Shown here: piece by piece, positions 7,887-15,840 of the stretch
Position numbering within the stretch: the stretch's first letter is position 1
How the letters are laid out: each line of letters begins with the position of its first letter
Origin: Porphyrobacter sp.
Lineage (GTDB): Bacteria > Pseudomonadota > Alphaproteobacteria > Sphingomonadales > Sphingomonadaceae
Length of the DNA: 64,000 nucleotides
Direction of reading: 5' to 3'
Assembly: GCA_027531395.1 (NCBI GenBank)
Contig: JAPZRO010000003.1
Location: forward strand, 310,001 to 374,000
The notes under the pieces: model-generated
Told to the model about the DNA's origin: nothing
The model's input: the letters and a program-made list of their open reading frames with translations, nothing else
Database searches by the model: none
Made by a program: the position numbers and the translations under genes

Positions 7887-8639
7887 ATGGGCTTCTCGTT
7901 CGATCTCACCGGGCGCACCGCGCTCGTCACCGGCGCATCCTCGGGCCTCGGCACGCGGTTCGGTCGCATCCTTGCCGCGAGCGGGGCGAATGTCGCGCTC
8001 GGCGCGCGGCGGGCGGACCGACTGGCGGCACTCGCAGCCGAGATCGGCTCCGCCGCCGCCGCGGTGCAGATGGACGTGGCGCGCGAGGCGGACATCATCG
8101 CCGGGTTCGACGCGGCCGAGGCGGCCTTCGGCCCGGTCGACACGGTGATCGCCAATGCCGGGGTCGATGGCGCAGGCATGGCAACCACCATCTCCGAAGA
8201 GGAGATCGAGCAGACCCTCGCCATCAACCTCAAGGGCGCGATCCTGACCGCGCGCGAGGGGGCGAAGCGGATGATGGCCCACGGGGTGACCAAGGGCCGG
8301 ATCGTGCTGATCGCCTCGATCACCGCCTTCGAGCCTTCGCCCGGCCTCGTCGCCTATGCGGCGAGCAAGGCAGGCGTGGTGCAGGCGGGGCGGACGCTGG
8401 CGCGCGAATGGGCGCGCGCCGGGATCAACATCAACACCGTCTCCCCCGGCTACATCCGCACCGCGATCAATGATGCGTGGTTCGACACCGAGCCGGGCAA
8501 GAAGCAGATCGCCCGCTTCCCCAAGCGCCGGCTCATGGGCGAGGAGGGGCTCGACGCGATGATCCTGTTCCTGTGCTCGGAAGCCAGCGAGTTCGTGACC
8601 GGCACCGACTTCGTGCTCGACGACGGGCAAACGCTGTGA
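7887..8639 (+). CDS. short-chain dehydrogenase/reductase
   Basis: A 250-residue classical SDR. 'VTGASSGLG' lies near residue 14, 'IANAG' in the middle, catalytic 'YAASK' around residue 156, and a 'DDGQTL' end. The complete catalytic set suggests a NAD(P)-dependent alcohol or cis-dihydrodiol dehydrogenase working after the oxygenase. ATG 7887 starts directly before the Rossmann strand; a GTG at 7878 overlapping the oxygenase stop is the alternative. The 3' end overlaps the next gene by GTGA. Confidence 0.9.
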   Translation: MGFSFDLTGRTALVTGASSGLGTRFGRILAASGANVALGARRADRLAALAAEIGSAAAAVQMDVAREADIIAGFDAAEAAFGPVDTVIANAGVDGAGMATTISEEEIEQTLAINLKGAILTAREGAKRMMAHGVTKGRIVLIASITAFEPSPGLVAYAASKAGVVQAGRTLAREWARAGININTVSPGYIRTAINDAWFDTEPGKKQIARFPKRRLMGEEGLDAMILFLCSEASEFVTGTDFVLDDGQTL

Positions 8640-9433
8640 CGAAGCGGCTGATCTCGCTCGCAGCCGGGATCATGCCTGAAGCGACGCCCGCGCAGTTGAT
8701 CGAATGCGCCGCCGCCAGCGATTTCGACTTCGGCGGGATGTGGGCCGAGCGCGAGACTTGGACGCCGGCCACCACCCGCGCGATCCGGCAACAGGCGCGC
8801 GATGCGGGGGTGGAACTGCTCGACCTTGAGGTCGCATGGATCATGCCCGGCGCGCCCGATCCGTGGCTGACCGAGCTGGTGGAGATCGCCGCCGAGTTGG
8901 GCGCACGCAACCTGCTCTGCGTCTCCAGCGACCCCGACATGGCCGCCACCAGGGCGAAGTTCCAGGCGATGGTCGACCGGGCGAAAGGCACCGGCGTGCG
9001 GGTCAATCTCGAATTCGGCATCTTCACCGAGGTCAAGACGATCCACATGGCCCGCGCCGTGCTGGAGGGTGTCGAAGGCGAGGCCAAGGGCTTGCTGGTC
9101 GACACGCTCCACTGGGCGCGTTCGGGCGGGACGGCGGAGGATCTTGCTGCAATCCCGCGCGAATGGCTCAGCTACTGCCAGCCCTGCGATGCACCCGCCG
9201 AGGGGCCTGACTTCGCCAGTTTCGACGCGATCATCGACGATGCGATCAACCGGCGGATGCCGCTCGGGCAAGGCGGCTTGCCGCTCGCCGCAATGGTCGA
9301 TGCCCTGCCCGCGCACCTGCCGCTGGCGATCGAGGAGCGCTCCGCCGCGCTGCGCGACAATTTCCCCGACCTCAAGGAACGCGCCCGCGAATGTGCGCGC
9401 ACTTCCCGTCTGTGGCTGGACTCGCGCGGGTGA
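8636..9433 (+). CDS. sugar phosphate isomerase/epimerase-like TIM-barrel protein
   Basis: A 265-residue protein of the xylose-isomerase-like TIM-barrel class (AP endonuclease family 2 fold). Features are 'RLISLAAGIMPEATPAQLI' at the N-terminus, the barrel segment 'VNLEFGIFTEVKT' with a likely metal Glu, 'GLLVDTLHWARSGG' with Asp/His, and 'SYCQPCDAP'. The start is GTG 8636, translationally coupled by a four-base overlap to the SDR. In other catabolic clusters such proteins isomerise or dehydrate polyhydroxylated intermediates. No substrate can be named here. Confidence 0.8.
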   Translation: MTKRLISLAAGIMPEATPAQLIECAAASDFDFGGMWAERETWTPATTRAIRQQARDAGVELLDLEVAWIMPGAPDPWLTELVEIAAELGARNLLCVSSDPDMAATRAKFQAMVDRAKGTGVRVNLEFGIFTEVKTIHMARAVLEGVEGEAKGLLVDTLHWARSGGTAEDLAAIPREWLSYCQPCDAPAEGPDFASFDAIIDDAINRRMPLGQGGLPLAAMVDALPAHLPLAIEERSAALRDNFPDLKERARECARTSRLWLDSRG

Positions 9434-9966
9434 GCATCCTGCCCGTCACGCTGGTGCAGATGGCATTTCTGGTGCCGGAGCTTGAGGCCGGGTGTGCCGC
9501 ATTGAACCGCGCCTATAGCTGGGGCCCGTTCCTCGGCGGGACCGAGGGCGTGCTCGCCGATCATGTCTATCGCGGCCAGAGCGCCGATCCGATCCGCATC
9601 CGCGGCGTCTTCGTCCAGACCGGCGCGATCAATGTCGAGGTGATCGAGGTCGTCTCCGAAGCCCCCAGCGCCTTTCACGAAATGCTGCGGGCCGACGGCC
9701 AGCCGGTGCTGCACCACTGCGCCACCTTTGCCGCCGATTACGAGGGCACCCGCGATCATCTGGTGGCGCAGGGCTATCCGGTGGTGAGCGAGTTCGGCTT
9801 TGCCGGCAGGCGCATCTGCTATGTCGATACCCGGAGGCTGCTGGGTTACATGACCGAGATCTATCCCGATCTCCCGATCATTCGCGCGATGTATGCCGAG
9901 ACGGTGGAGGCGACCGCCGCCCGTCCCGGCGATCCAGCGATCATGCCCTTCACGACGCCCCGATAG
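9430..9966 (+). CDS. VOC family protein (second copy in the cluster)
   Basis: A 178-residue glyoxalase-fold protein starting at GTG 9430, which overlaps the previous stop. Module one begins 'TLVQMAFLVPELEAGCAAL'. Module two contains 'VLHHCATF', whose His probably binds metal, and a C-terminal 'YMTEIYPD' with a candidate metal Glu. It resembles the minus-strand VOC gene at 5798-6334 in size and layout, so the two may be paralogues working on related intermediates. It ends the plus-strand oxygenase operon and converges on the NmrA-like gene. Confidence 0.83.
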   Translation: MSILPVTLVQMAFLVPELEAGCAALNRAYSWGPFLGGTEGVLADHVYRGQSADPIRIRGVFVQTGAINVEVIEVVSEAPSAFHEMLRADGQPVLHHCATFAADYEGTRDHLVAQGYPVVSEFGFAGRRICYVDTRRLLGYMTEIYPDLPIIRAMYAETVEATAARPGDPAIMPFTTPR

Positions 9967-9977
9967 CCGCGCGGGGG

Positions 9978-10901
9978 CTAGCCCGGCAGGCCCGCGGTCC
10001 AGTCCTTCGACTTCGCCCAGTCGAGGTGGCGGGTCGGTTCCATCCCGAGCAGATCGCGCGCATGGGCCGGATCGACCAGCAGCGGCGAGGTGGCCTGCGT
10101 GTTGTAGAAGGAATAGAACTTCGCCATCCCGTCATAGATGCTGAGCGGCGTCACCTCGCGCGAGCCGGTCACCATCTCGCTCATGCGCGCGGCGAATTCC
10201 TCGGGCGCGAGGCTCTGGAAGCGCACCGGCCGCCCGATCGCTTCGGCGAGATTGGCGGCAACCTCGTCGCCCACCAGCGCCTCCGGCCCGCCGAGCGGCA
10301 CGTGCTGGCCATCTGCCGCATCGGTCTGGAGTGCACGGCGCATGGCCTGCGCGACATCCTCGAGGCACACCCAGTTGATTAGCAGATCGGGCTTGGCCGG
10401 ATAGGCGAAGATCCCCTCACGCATGATCAGCGGGCGGTTCCAGATGCGGTACTGGTTGTCCATGAACACGGTCGGCTCGATGAACACGCAGGGGATGCCG
10501 GTTTCTTCGAGGGCACGCTCGATATCGCGGCGGCCATCATGGGCCGACAGGTCGAGATCATGCGGCGCGACGTAGCAGGCGGTGTTGAAGATGATCTTCT
10601 TCAGCCCCGCGCGCCTGGCGCCCTCGGCGATCTGGGCCCCGAAATGCGCGGCCTTGGCGCGGTCGAATTCGAACGGCAGGTGGAAGGCGGCAGCATCATG
10701 ACCGGCAAAGGCCTGCGCCATAGCGTCGGCATCGGTGATGTCCGCAAACACGGTCGGCAGATCGGGGAACGGGGTTCCCGCCATGGCGTCGGCGCGGCGC
10801 ACGCCGGCGGTGACGTCGAAACCGTGCGCGAGCAGTTCGGCCACCAGCGGCTGCCCTTGGTCGGCGGGTGCGCCAAGGACGCAAACTTTGCTGATGGTCA
10901 C
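9978..10901 (-). CDS. NmrA-like NAD(P)-binding protein
   Basis: A 307-residue atypical SDR of the NmrA/HSCARG group. It has an N-terminal Rossmann strand with a degenerate glycine loop ('VCVLGAPADQGQPLVAELL'), 'FADITDADAM', 'IIFNTACYVAP' and 'PCVFIEPTVFMDN'. Members are quinone/enone reductases, isoflavone-reductase-like enzymes or redox sensors. It is last in the minus-strand operon SDR-E1alpha-E1beta-lipoyl-NTF2-NmrA, 16 bases downstream of the NTF2-like gene. The role is probably reduction of an enone-type intermediate, but this is uncertain. Confidence 0.83.
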   Translation of the reverse strand: MTISKVCVLGAPADQGQPLVAELLAHGFDVTAGVRRADAMAGTPFPDLPTVFADITDADAMAQAFAGHDAAAFHLPFEFDRAKAAHFGAQIAEGARRAGLKKIIFNTACYVAPHDLDLSAHDGRRDIERALEETGIPCVFIEPTVFMDNQYRIWNRPLIMREGIFAYPAKPDLLINWVCLEDVAQAMRRALQTDAADGQHVPLGGPEALVGDEVAANLAEAIGRPVRFQSLAPEEFAARMSEMVTGSREVTPLSIYDGMAKFYSFYNTQATSPLLVDPAHARDLLGMEPTRHLDWAKSKDWTAGLPG

Positions 10902-10917
10902 GGGGAACTCCTATTGA

Positions 10918-11304
10918 TCAGGCGCGGGCTGCGATCTCCGCGGCATCGAAATAGTGGATGCGCAATTCGCGCAGCAGGCCGTCCTCGAAGCAGCCAGCCT
11001 CGCAGATCGTCTGGGTGAAGGGTTCGCTGCCGTCCTTGGGGTGCATGGTCAGGCGGATCACCATCACTGCCCAGGTGTCGCCCCCGGTGCAATCGAGCAT
11101 TTCGAGCTTGGTATCGGCCCAGGTGCCATACATGGCGGCGGCACAGCGCTGGAGCGCGTCCTTCCCCCGCCACTCGCCCGCGAAGGGGAGCGAATTGGCC
11201 TCGTAGAGCACGAAATCGGGGTGGATCAGCGCCTCGACCGCGTCCCAGTCGCGGGTGCCGGCGGTGGCGTAGACCTGCGCCAGCATCTCACGGGGCGTCG
11301 CCAC
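10918..11304 (-). CDS. nuclear transport factor 2-like (SnoaL-type) protein
   Basis: A 128-residue cone-fold protein: 'MLAQVYATAGTRDWDAVEALIHPDFVLYEA' is split around an early helix and strand, then 'GKDALQRCAAAMYG' and a C-terminal sheet with 'RELRIHYFDAAEIAARA'. This is the SnoaL/limonene-epoxide-hydrolase/ketosteroid-isomerase superfamily, which covers small hydrolases, isomerases and cyclases. The start is read as GTG 11304, six bases inside the lipoyl-domain gene; ATG 11286 is an alternative. It probably processes a hydrophobic intermediate of the pathway. Confidence 0.8.
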   Translation of the reverse strand: MATPREMLAQVYATAGTRDWDAVEALIHPDFVLYEANSLPFAGEWRGKDALQRCAAAMYGTWADTKLEMLDCTGGDTWAVMVIRLTMHPKDGSEPFTQTICEAGCFEDGLLRELRIHYFDAAEIAARA

Positions 11305-11308
11305 CCTC

Positions 11309-11545
11309 TCAGCCCTCGTCGATCGTGCCGATCAGATCGCCGACCTTGTAGACCGCACCTTCCTCGCCCGTGGGATGGATGATCCCGCTGGCCTGGGCTT
11401 CGATCTCGGTGGTGCTCTTGTCGGTCTCGACCGTGTAGATGATGTCGCCCTTCTCGACGCGCTCGCCATCGCCGAACATCCATTCGACGAGAGTCATTTC
11501 GACCGCGCTCATGCCGAGCTTGGGGATACGGATTTCAGTGGCCAT
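11309..11545 (-). CDS. stand-alone biotinyl/lipoyl domain protein
   Basis: Only 78 residues: a complete lipoyl domain ('IRIPKLGM' at the N-terminus, modified lysine in 'VETDKSTTE', ending 'GDLIGTIDEG') and nothing else. Normal E2 proteins continue into a peripheral-subunit-binding domain and an acyltransferase domain; both are absent. The ATG immediately follows the TAG stop of the E1 beta gene with no gap, so it is translated from the same message. It would carry the acyl or aldehyde unit made by E1alpha/beta, either to an E2 encoded elsewhere or to a different acceptor. Confidence 0.9.
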   Translation of the reverse strand: MATEIRIPKLGMSAVEMTLVEWMFGDGERVEKGDIIYTVETDKSTTEIEAQASGIIHPTGEEGAVYKVGDLIGTIDEG

Positions 11546-12532
11546 CTAGAGCTTGCCCATACTTGCTTTGATCTGTTCGATGATCTGGCCCTTGTTCGGG
11601 ATCCACGCCTGTTCGAGGTGGCTCGCGAAGGGCACGGCGGAGAAGGTCCCGCCGACGCGCCGGACGGGGCCTTTCAACACGTCCCAGCACTTTTCCTGGA
11701 TGTTCGCGGCAATCTCCGCGCCGGTGCCGAAGGGGCGCACGGCTTCGTGCAGGGTCAGCGCGCGGCCGGTCTTGCGGACCGACGCCAGCACAGTCGCCTC
11801 GTCATAGGGGGCGATGGTCCGCAGGTCGACGACCTCGACGCTGATGCCTTCCTTGGCCAGCTCGTTCGCCACGTCGAGTGCATCGAGCACGGTGCGGCCA
11901 TAGGTGATGATCGAGATGTCGGTCCCCTCGCGGGCGATAGCCGCCTTGCCGAGCGGCACCCGGTAGCCCGGGCCAGGATCTTCCGCCTTGAGGCCGTAGC
12001 ACAGGATGTTCTCGATGAAGATCACCGGGTCATTGGCGTCGATCGAGGCGCGCATCAGCCCGCGCGCGTCGGCGGGGTTCGACGGGGTGACGACATGAAT
12101 GCCCGCGACATGGGCGAACCACGCCTCGAGCATATCCGAGTGCTGCCCGCCGAAGCCGACGCCGACGCCGGTGGTGGTGCGGATCACGATCGGGCACGGG
12201 GTCTGCCCGCCCGACATGAAGCGCAGCTTGGCCGCGTGGTTGACGATCTGGTCCATGCACACGCCGACGAAGTTCATCAGCATGATCTCGGCAATCGGCC
12301 GCTGGCCCGCGAGCGCGGCGCCCACGGCGGCACCGATGATCGCGGTTTCCGAGATCGGCGTCGCGCGGATGCGGTGTTCGCCATATTTCTCGGTCAGGCC
12401 CGAGGTGACCTTGAACACCCCTCCGCCCTGCTTGGCGGAAACGTCTTCGCCGAGGCAGAACACGCCCGGATCTTCGGCCATCGCCTCGTCGATTGCGAGG
12501 TTCAGCGCCTGGGTCATGGTGATCTGGGCCAT
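11546..12532 (-). CDS. 2-oxoacid/acetoin dehydrogenase E1, beta subunit
   Basis: A 328-residue transketolase-like protein starting at ATG 12532 ('MAQITMTQALNLAIDEAM'), overlapping the E1 alpha stop by one base. Pyrimidine-binding and C-terminal transketolase domains are visible ('CLGEDVSAKQGGGVFKVTSG', 'RATPISETAIIG', 'EVVDLRTIAPYDEATVLASV'). With E1 alpha it would form the alpha2beta2 thiamine-diphosphate decarboxylase that transfers its product to the lipoyl protein encoded next. Sequence style is closest to pyruvate/acetoin or branched-chain type E1; the true substrate is unknown. Confidence 0.93.
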   Translation of the reverse strand: MAQITMTQALNLAIDEAMAEDPGVFCLGEDVSAKQGGGVFKVTSGLTEKYGEHRIRATPISETAIIGAAVGAALAGQRPIAEIMLMNFVGVCMDQIVNHAAKLRFMSGGQTPCPIVIRTTTGVGVGFGGQHSDMLEAWFAHVAGIHVVTPSNPADARGLMRASIDANDPVIFIENILCYGLKAEDPGPGYRVPLGKAAIAREGTDISIITYGRTVLDALDVANELAKEGISVEVVDLRTIAPYDEATVLASVRKTGRALTLHEAVRPFGTGAEIAANIQEKCWDVLKGPVRRVGGTFSAVPFASHLEQAWIPNKGQIIEQIKASMGKL

Positions 12533-13500
12533 CAGGCGGTCTCCTCCAGCACGTCCTTGTAGATTTCGTCGGTATCCGGCAGCGGCGCGGCGAGCGCGTG
12601 TTCGACCGCCGCGTTGATCTGCGCGTCGATGTCGGCAACGATCGCGTCCAGCTCCTCCTCGGTGAACTGGTAGTCCAGCATCACCTTGCGCAGCTTGGGC
12701 AGCGGGTCCTCGGCCTTCATTTCGGCGATGTGCTCGGGCGGCATGTAGCTGAAGTCCGAGCCGAAGAAGTGGCCCATCATGCGGTAGCACATGGCCTCGA
12801 CCAGCGTCGGCCCCTCGCCCCGACGGGCGCGGTCGACCGCTTCCTTCACCGCCGGGTAGACCTGGTGGACGTCATTGCCGTCAACCGTCACGCCCGGCAT
12901 CCCGTAGCCTGCCGCGCGCGACGCGATGTTCGGGCTGTCGGTGTGGTCGGCATAGGCGGTGTGCTCGCCGTAGCGGTTGTTCTGGCACAGGAACACGACC
13001 GGCAGCTTGTAGAGCTGGGCCATGTTCATCGCTTCGTGGAAGCCGCCGATATTGGCCGCGCCGTCGCCGAAGCTGACGAGGGTCACGCGGCCATCGCCGT
13101 TGTTCTGGCTCGCCATGGCGAGGCCATTGGCGATCGGCAGGCCCGAGCCCACCACGCCCGTCGTCACCATGATCCCGGTCTCGGGATCGGTGATGTGCAT
13201 GGTGCCGCCCTTGCCCTTGCAGGTGCCGGTCGCCTTGCCGAGGCATTCGCCCCACCACTTCTCCATCGGGATGCCCTTGGCGGTCTGCTCGCCCTGCCCG
13301 CGATAGGTGCAGACGACGTAGTCTTCCTTCTCGAGCGCCGCCATCGCCGCGGCCGAGACCAGCTCCTGTCCGCGCACGCAGTAATACATCACCGCGACCT
13401 TGCCGCCCATGAGAAGCTCGCGGAACTTCTCGTCGGTGCGGTTCACCTTCATCGTGCGGGTGTAGATGTCGAGCAGCTTGTCGCGGTCGATTTGCGCCAT
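12532..13500 (-). CDS. 2-oxoacid/acetoin dehydrogenase E1, alpha subunit
   Basis: A 322-residue thiamine-diphosphate enzyme subunit. The cofactor-binding GDG-NN motif is clear: 'SFGDGAANIGGFHEAMN' followed by 'VVFLCQNN'. The start ATG 13500 has GAGAGG eight bases upstream; the open frame beyond it is antisense noise. It is coupled to E1 beta through TGATG. The complex lacks a neighbouring full E2 and E3. It lies in an operon led by an atypical SDR, which suggests cleavage of an acyloin, diketone or 2-oxoacid produced from the catabolised compound. Confidence 0.93.
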   Translation of the reverse strand: MAQIDRDKLLDIYTRTMKVNRTDEKFRELLMGGKVAVMYYCVRGQELVSAAAMAALEKEDYVVCTYRGQGEQTAKGIPMEKWWGECLGKATGTCKGKGGTMHITDPETGIMVTTGVVGSGLPIANGLAMASQNNGDGRVTLVSFGDGAANIGGFHEAMNMAQLYKLPVVFLCQNNRYGEHTAYADHTDSPNIASRAAGYGMPGVTVDGNDVHQVYPAVKEAVDRARRGEGPTLVEAMCYRMMGHFFGSDFSYMPPEHIAEMKAEDPLPKLRKVMLDYQFTEEELDAIVADIDAQINAAVEHALAAPLPDTDEIYKDVLEETA

Positions 13501-13526
13501 GGTTTGGGCCTCTCGGGGTAAGGGGA

Positions 13527-14291
13527 TTAGAACTGGACGCGCTGGGTGAACCCGCCGTCGACGACGATGTTCGCGCCGGTCATGTAGGGCACCGCGGGGC
13601 TGGCGACGAAGACGATCGCCTTGGCGACCTCGACCGGCTCGCCGAAGCGGCCCATCGGCATCTTGGCGAGGGTGGCATCGAACAGCGGCTTCATGTGCTC
13701 CTCGATGATCTCCCAGTTGCCGCCCTTGTAGTAGATCGCGCCGGGCGACACGGTGTTCACGCGGATGCCCTTGGCAGCGTAAGCCTGCGAAAGCTGCGAG
13801 GCATAGGTGATCAGCGCGGCCTTGATCGCGTTGAAGGGGTTGGGCGCGATGAAGGTCTCGAGCGCCGCGGTGGACGAGAGCATCACGATCGAGCCGGTGC
13901 CCGAGGCTTCGAGATAGGGGGTGAGCGTCTCGACCGCGTAGGCCGCGCCCTTCAGGTCCATGTCGAGGCAGGCCTGCCAGTCGCCCGCGCCGCCGGTGCC
14001 CGAAGCGCTCGCGGTGTGGACGAAGATGTCGCAGCCGCCAAGTTCCTTGACCGCCTTTTCGAGCCACGCCTGATAGGCTTCGGTGCCGGACGCCATGTCG
14101 AACACTTCGGCGAACACCTTGCCGGGGCCGGCCGCGTCGATCTCGGCGACGGCGGCGGCGATCTTGTCTTCCTTGCGACTGAAGAAGGCGACGTCCGCGC
14201 CTTCGGCGGCGAACAGCTTGAGCGATTGCAGGCCAAGGCCATGCGCCCCGCCGTTCATGATGACCTTCTTGCCCTTGAGTCCCAGATCCAT
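13527..14291 (-). CDS. SDR family protein with Phe in place of the catalytic Tyr
   Basis: A 254-residue Rossmann protein with the cofactor loop 'NGGAHGLG', 'FVHTASASG' and a C-terminal 'ANIVVDGGF'. The active-site segment reads 'NPFNAIKAAL': lysine is kept but the catalytic Tyr of YxxxK is Phe. That is unusual for an oxidoreductase and may mean another reaction (dehydratase, isomerase or retro-aldol-like) or simple cofactor binding. It leads the minus-strand operon with a GGAGAGG ribosome site close to ATG 14291. A perfect dyad lies 65 bases upstream. Confidence 0.85.
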   Translation of the reverse strand: MDLGLKGKKVIMNGGAHGLGLQSLKLFAAEGADVAFFSRKEDKIAAAVAEIDAAGPGKVFAEVFDMASGTEAYQAWLEKAVKELGGCDIFVHTASASGTGGAGDWQACLDMDLKGAAYAVETLTPYLEASGTGSIVMLSSTAALETFIAPNPFNAIKAALITYASQLSQAYAAKGIRVNTVSPGAIYYKGGNWEIIEEHMKPLFDATLAKMPMGRFGEPVEVAKAIVFVASPAVPYMTGANIVVDGGFTQRVQF

Positions 14292-14355
14292 AGTGCCTCT
14301 CCCCGGCTAACGGTTGTGGCCTGAGGGGATAGCCGAGCGAGGGGGCGGGGCGTAT

Positions 14356-14369
14356 CGTCAATTTTGACG
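14356..14369. promoter_or_regulatory. candidate operator dyad upstream of the SDR-E1 operon
   Basis: CGTCAA-TT-TTGACG is a perfect 6-base dyad with a 2-base centre in the divergent control region between the minus-strand catabolic operon and the plus-strand pseudouridine synthase. TTGACG could also serve as a -35 element for the plus strand. Confidence 0.3.
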
Positions 14370-14409
14370 GGGTTGGGGGGCGGCACCTGTCCTGCAGCGG
14401 CCTAAAGAC

Positions 14410-14988
14410 ATGGCCGCACCTGCGCGATATGAGCGCGCGATGGCCCGGCTGCTTCTGTTCAACAAACCCTTCGGGGTCCTGTCGCAATTCACCGATCGCG
14501 GATCGCCGACGGCGCGCGCGACCTTGTCGGACTTCATTGCGGTCAAGGGCGTCTATCCCGCCGGACGGCTCGATCGCGACAGCGAGGGCCTGCTGCTGCT
14601 CACCGATGACGGGCGGCTGCAGGCGCGCATTGCCGATCCGCGCTTCAAGCTGCCCAAGACCTACCTCGTGCAGGTCGAAGGCGATCCCGATGACGCGGCG
14701 CTCGAACCCTTGCGCAAGGGCGTCCGGCTCAAGGACGGGATGACCCTGCCGGCGGAAGTGGCCCGCATCGACGCGCCGGACCTGTGGCCGCGCGATCCGC
14801 CGATCCGCGAGCGCAAGTCGATCCCCGACTGCTGGCTGCAAATCACCATCCGTGAAGGGCGCAACCGGCAGGTCCGACGGATGACGGCGGCGGTCGGGCT
14901 CCCCACCCTGCGGCTGGTGCGCTGGTCGATCGGCGACTGGACGCTCGCGGGACTCGCGCCGGGCCAGTTTGCGGAAATCTCCCTATGA
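14410..14988 (+). CDS. RNA pseudouridine synthase, RluE-like
   Basis: A 192-residue RsuA/RluB/E/F-type pseudouridine synthase. The N-terminal '[14 protein letters not shown]' strand, the catalytic block '[20 protein letters not shown]' with the essential Asp in 'RLDRDSEG', '[11 protein letters not shown]' and '[10 protein letters not shown]' are all present. There is no N-terminal S4 domain, as in RluE of E. coli, which modifies U2457 of 23S rRNA. ATG 14440, directly at the domain start, is an equally plausible start. It overlaps rlmJ by ATGA, pairing two 23S rRNA modification enzymes. Confidence 0.9.
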   Translation: MAAPARYERAMARLLLFNKPFGVLSQFTDRGSPTARATLSDFIAVKGVYPAGRLDRDSEGLLLLTDDGRLQARIADPRFKLPKTYLVQVEGDPDDAALEPLRKGVRLKDGMTLPAEVARIDAPDLWPRDPPIRERKSIPDCWLQITIREGRNRQVRRMTAAVGLPTLRLVRWSIGDWTLAGLAPGQFAEISL

Positions 14989-15815
14989 ATTATCGCCATT
15001 CCTTCCATGCCGGCAACAGCGCCGATGTCGTCAAGCACGCGCTGCTGATCGCGCTCGTGCGGGCCTTGCAGCTCAAGGACGGGGCGCTGACCCTGATCGA
15101 CACCCATGCCGGCTGCGGGCTGTATGATCTCGAGGGCGATCAGGCCCAGCGCACCGGCGAGGCCAATGAAGGCGTGCTGCGGGCCTTTACCGACCAGAAC
15201 CCGCTGCTGGGCGACTACCGCGCCGCCGTTCGCGCGGTGAATCCGGGGGGCGGCTCGCGCCTCTACCCCGGAAGCCCGCGCATTCTGTCGCAGCTCCTGC
15301 GCCCGCAGGACGTCCTGATCCTCAACGAGAAGCACCCCGAGGACGCCAGCGCCTTGCGCGACGCGATGCGCGGCACGCCTGCGGCTGTGCACGAACGCGA
15401 CGCTTATGAGTTATGGCTGGCGCTCCTGCCGACCCGCACCCCGCGCGGGCTCGTGGTGGTCGATCCGCCCTACGAGCAGACCAACGAACGCGCCCGCATC
15501 ACCGCCACTCTTGCCGCGGCGCACCGCAAGTGGGCGCATGGCGTGACGGTGATCTGGTATCCGCTCAAGGACCGGGCTGCGCATCTGCGCTGGAAGGACA
15601 AGCTGCGCCAGACCGGCATCCCGAAGTTCCTGACGGTGGAGCATTGGCTTTATGACACTGTTCAGCCCGGCATCTACAACGGCGCGGGGCTGTTCATCGT
15701 CAACCCGCCCTACGCCTTCACGCAAAGCCTGCCGCCGCTGCTGGAAGCCCTGCGCGCCGCGCTGGCGCCGGAAGGACACAGGGGCCAGCTCACGGCCGAT
15801 TGGTTGAACGCCTAG
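14985..15815 (+). CDS. rlmJ: 23S rRNA (adenine(2030)-N6)-methyltransferase RlmJ
   Basis: A 276-residue SAM-dependent methyltransferase. The N-terminus '[20 protein letters not shown]' is diagnostic of RlmJ, and the catalytic 'VVDPPYEQ' motif for N6-adenine methylation is intact. '[13 protein letters not shown]' is the SAM-binding motif I. Length fits E. coli RlmJ (280). It starts inside the pseudouridine synthase stop (ATGA) and converges on the CHAT gene with only 25 bases between stops. Confidence 0.96.
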   Translation: MNYRHSFHAGNSADVVKHALLIALVRALQLKDGALTLIDTHAGCGLYDLEGDQAQRTGEANEGVLRAFTDQNPLLGDYRAAVRAVNPGGGSRLYPGSPRILSQLLRPQDVLILNEKHPEDASALRDAMRGTPAAVHERDAYELWLALLPTRTPRGLVVVDPPYEQTNERARITATLAAAHRKWAHGVTVIWYPLKDRAAHLRWKDKLRQTGIPKFLTVEHWLYDTVQPGIYNGAGLFIVNPPYAFTQSLPPLLEALRAALAPEGHRGQLTADWLNA

Positions 15816-15840
15816 GACAGGCTCTAGAGCGGTTTCCACT

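Noticed and set aside
13501-14841. N-terminal extension of the E1 alpha frame to a 769-codon protein
   Set aside because: The extension is antisense to the SDR and pseudouridine synthase genes; a ribosome site and family start support ATG 13500.
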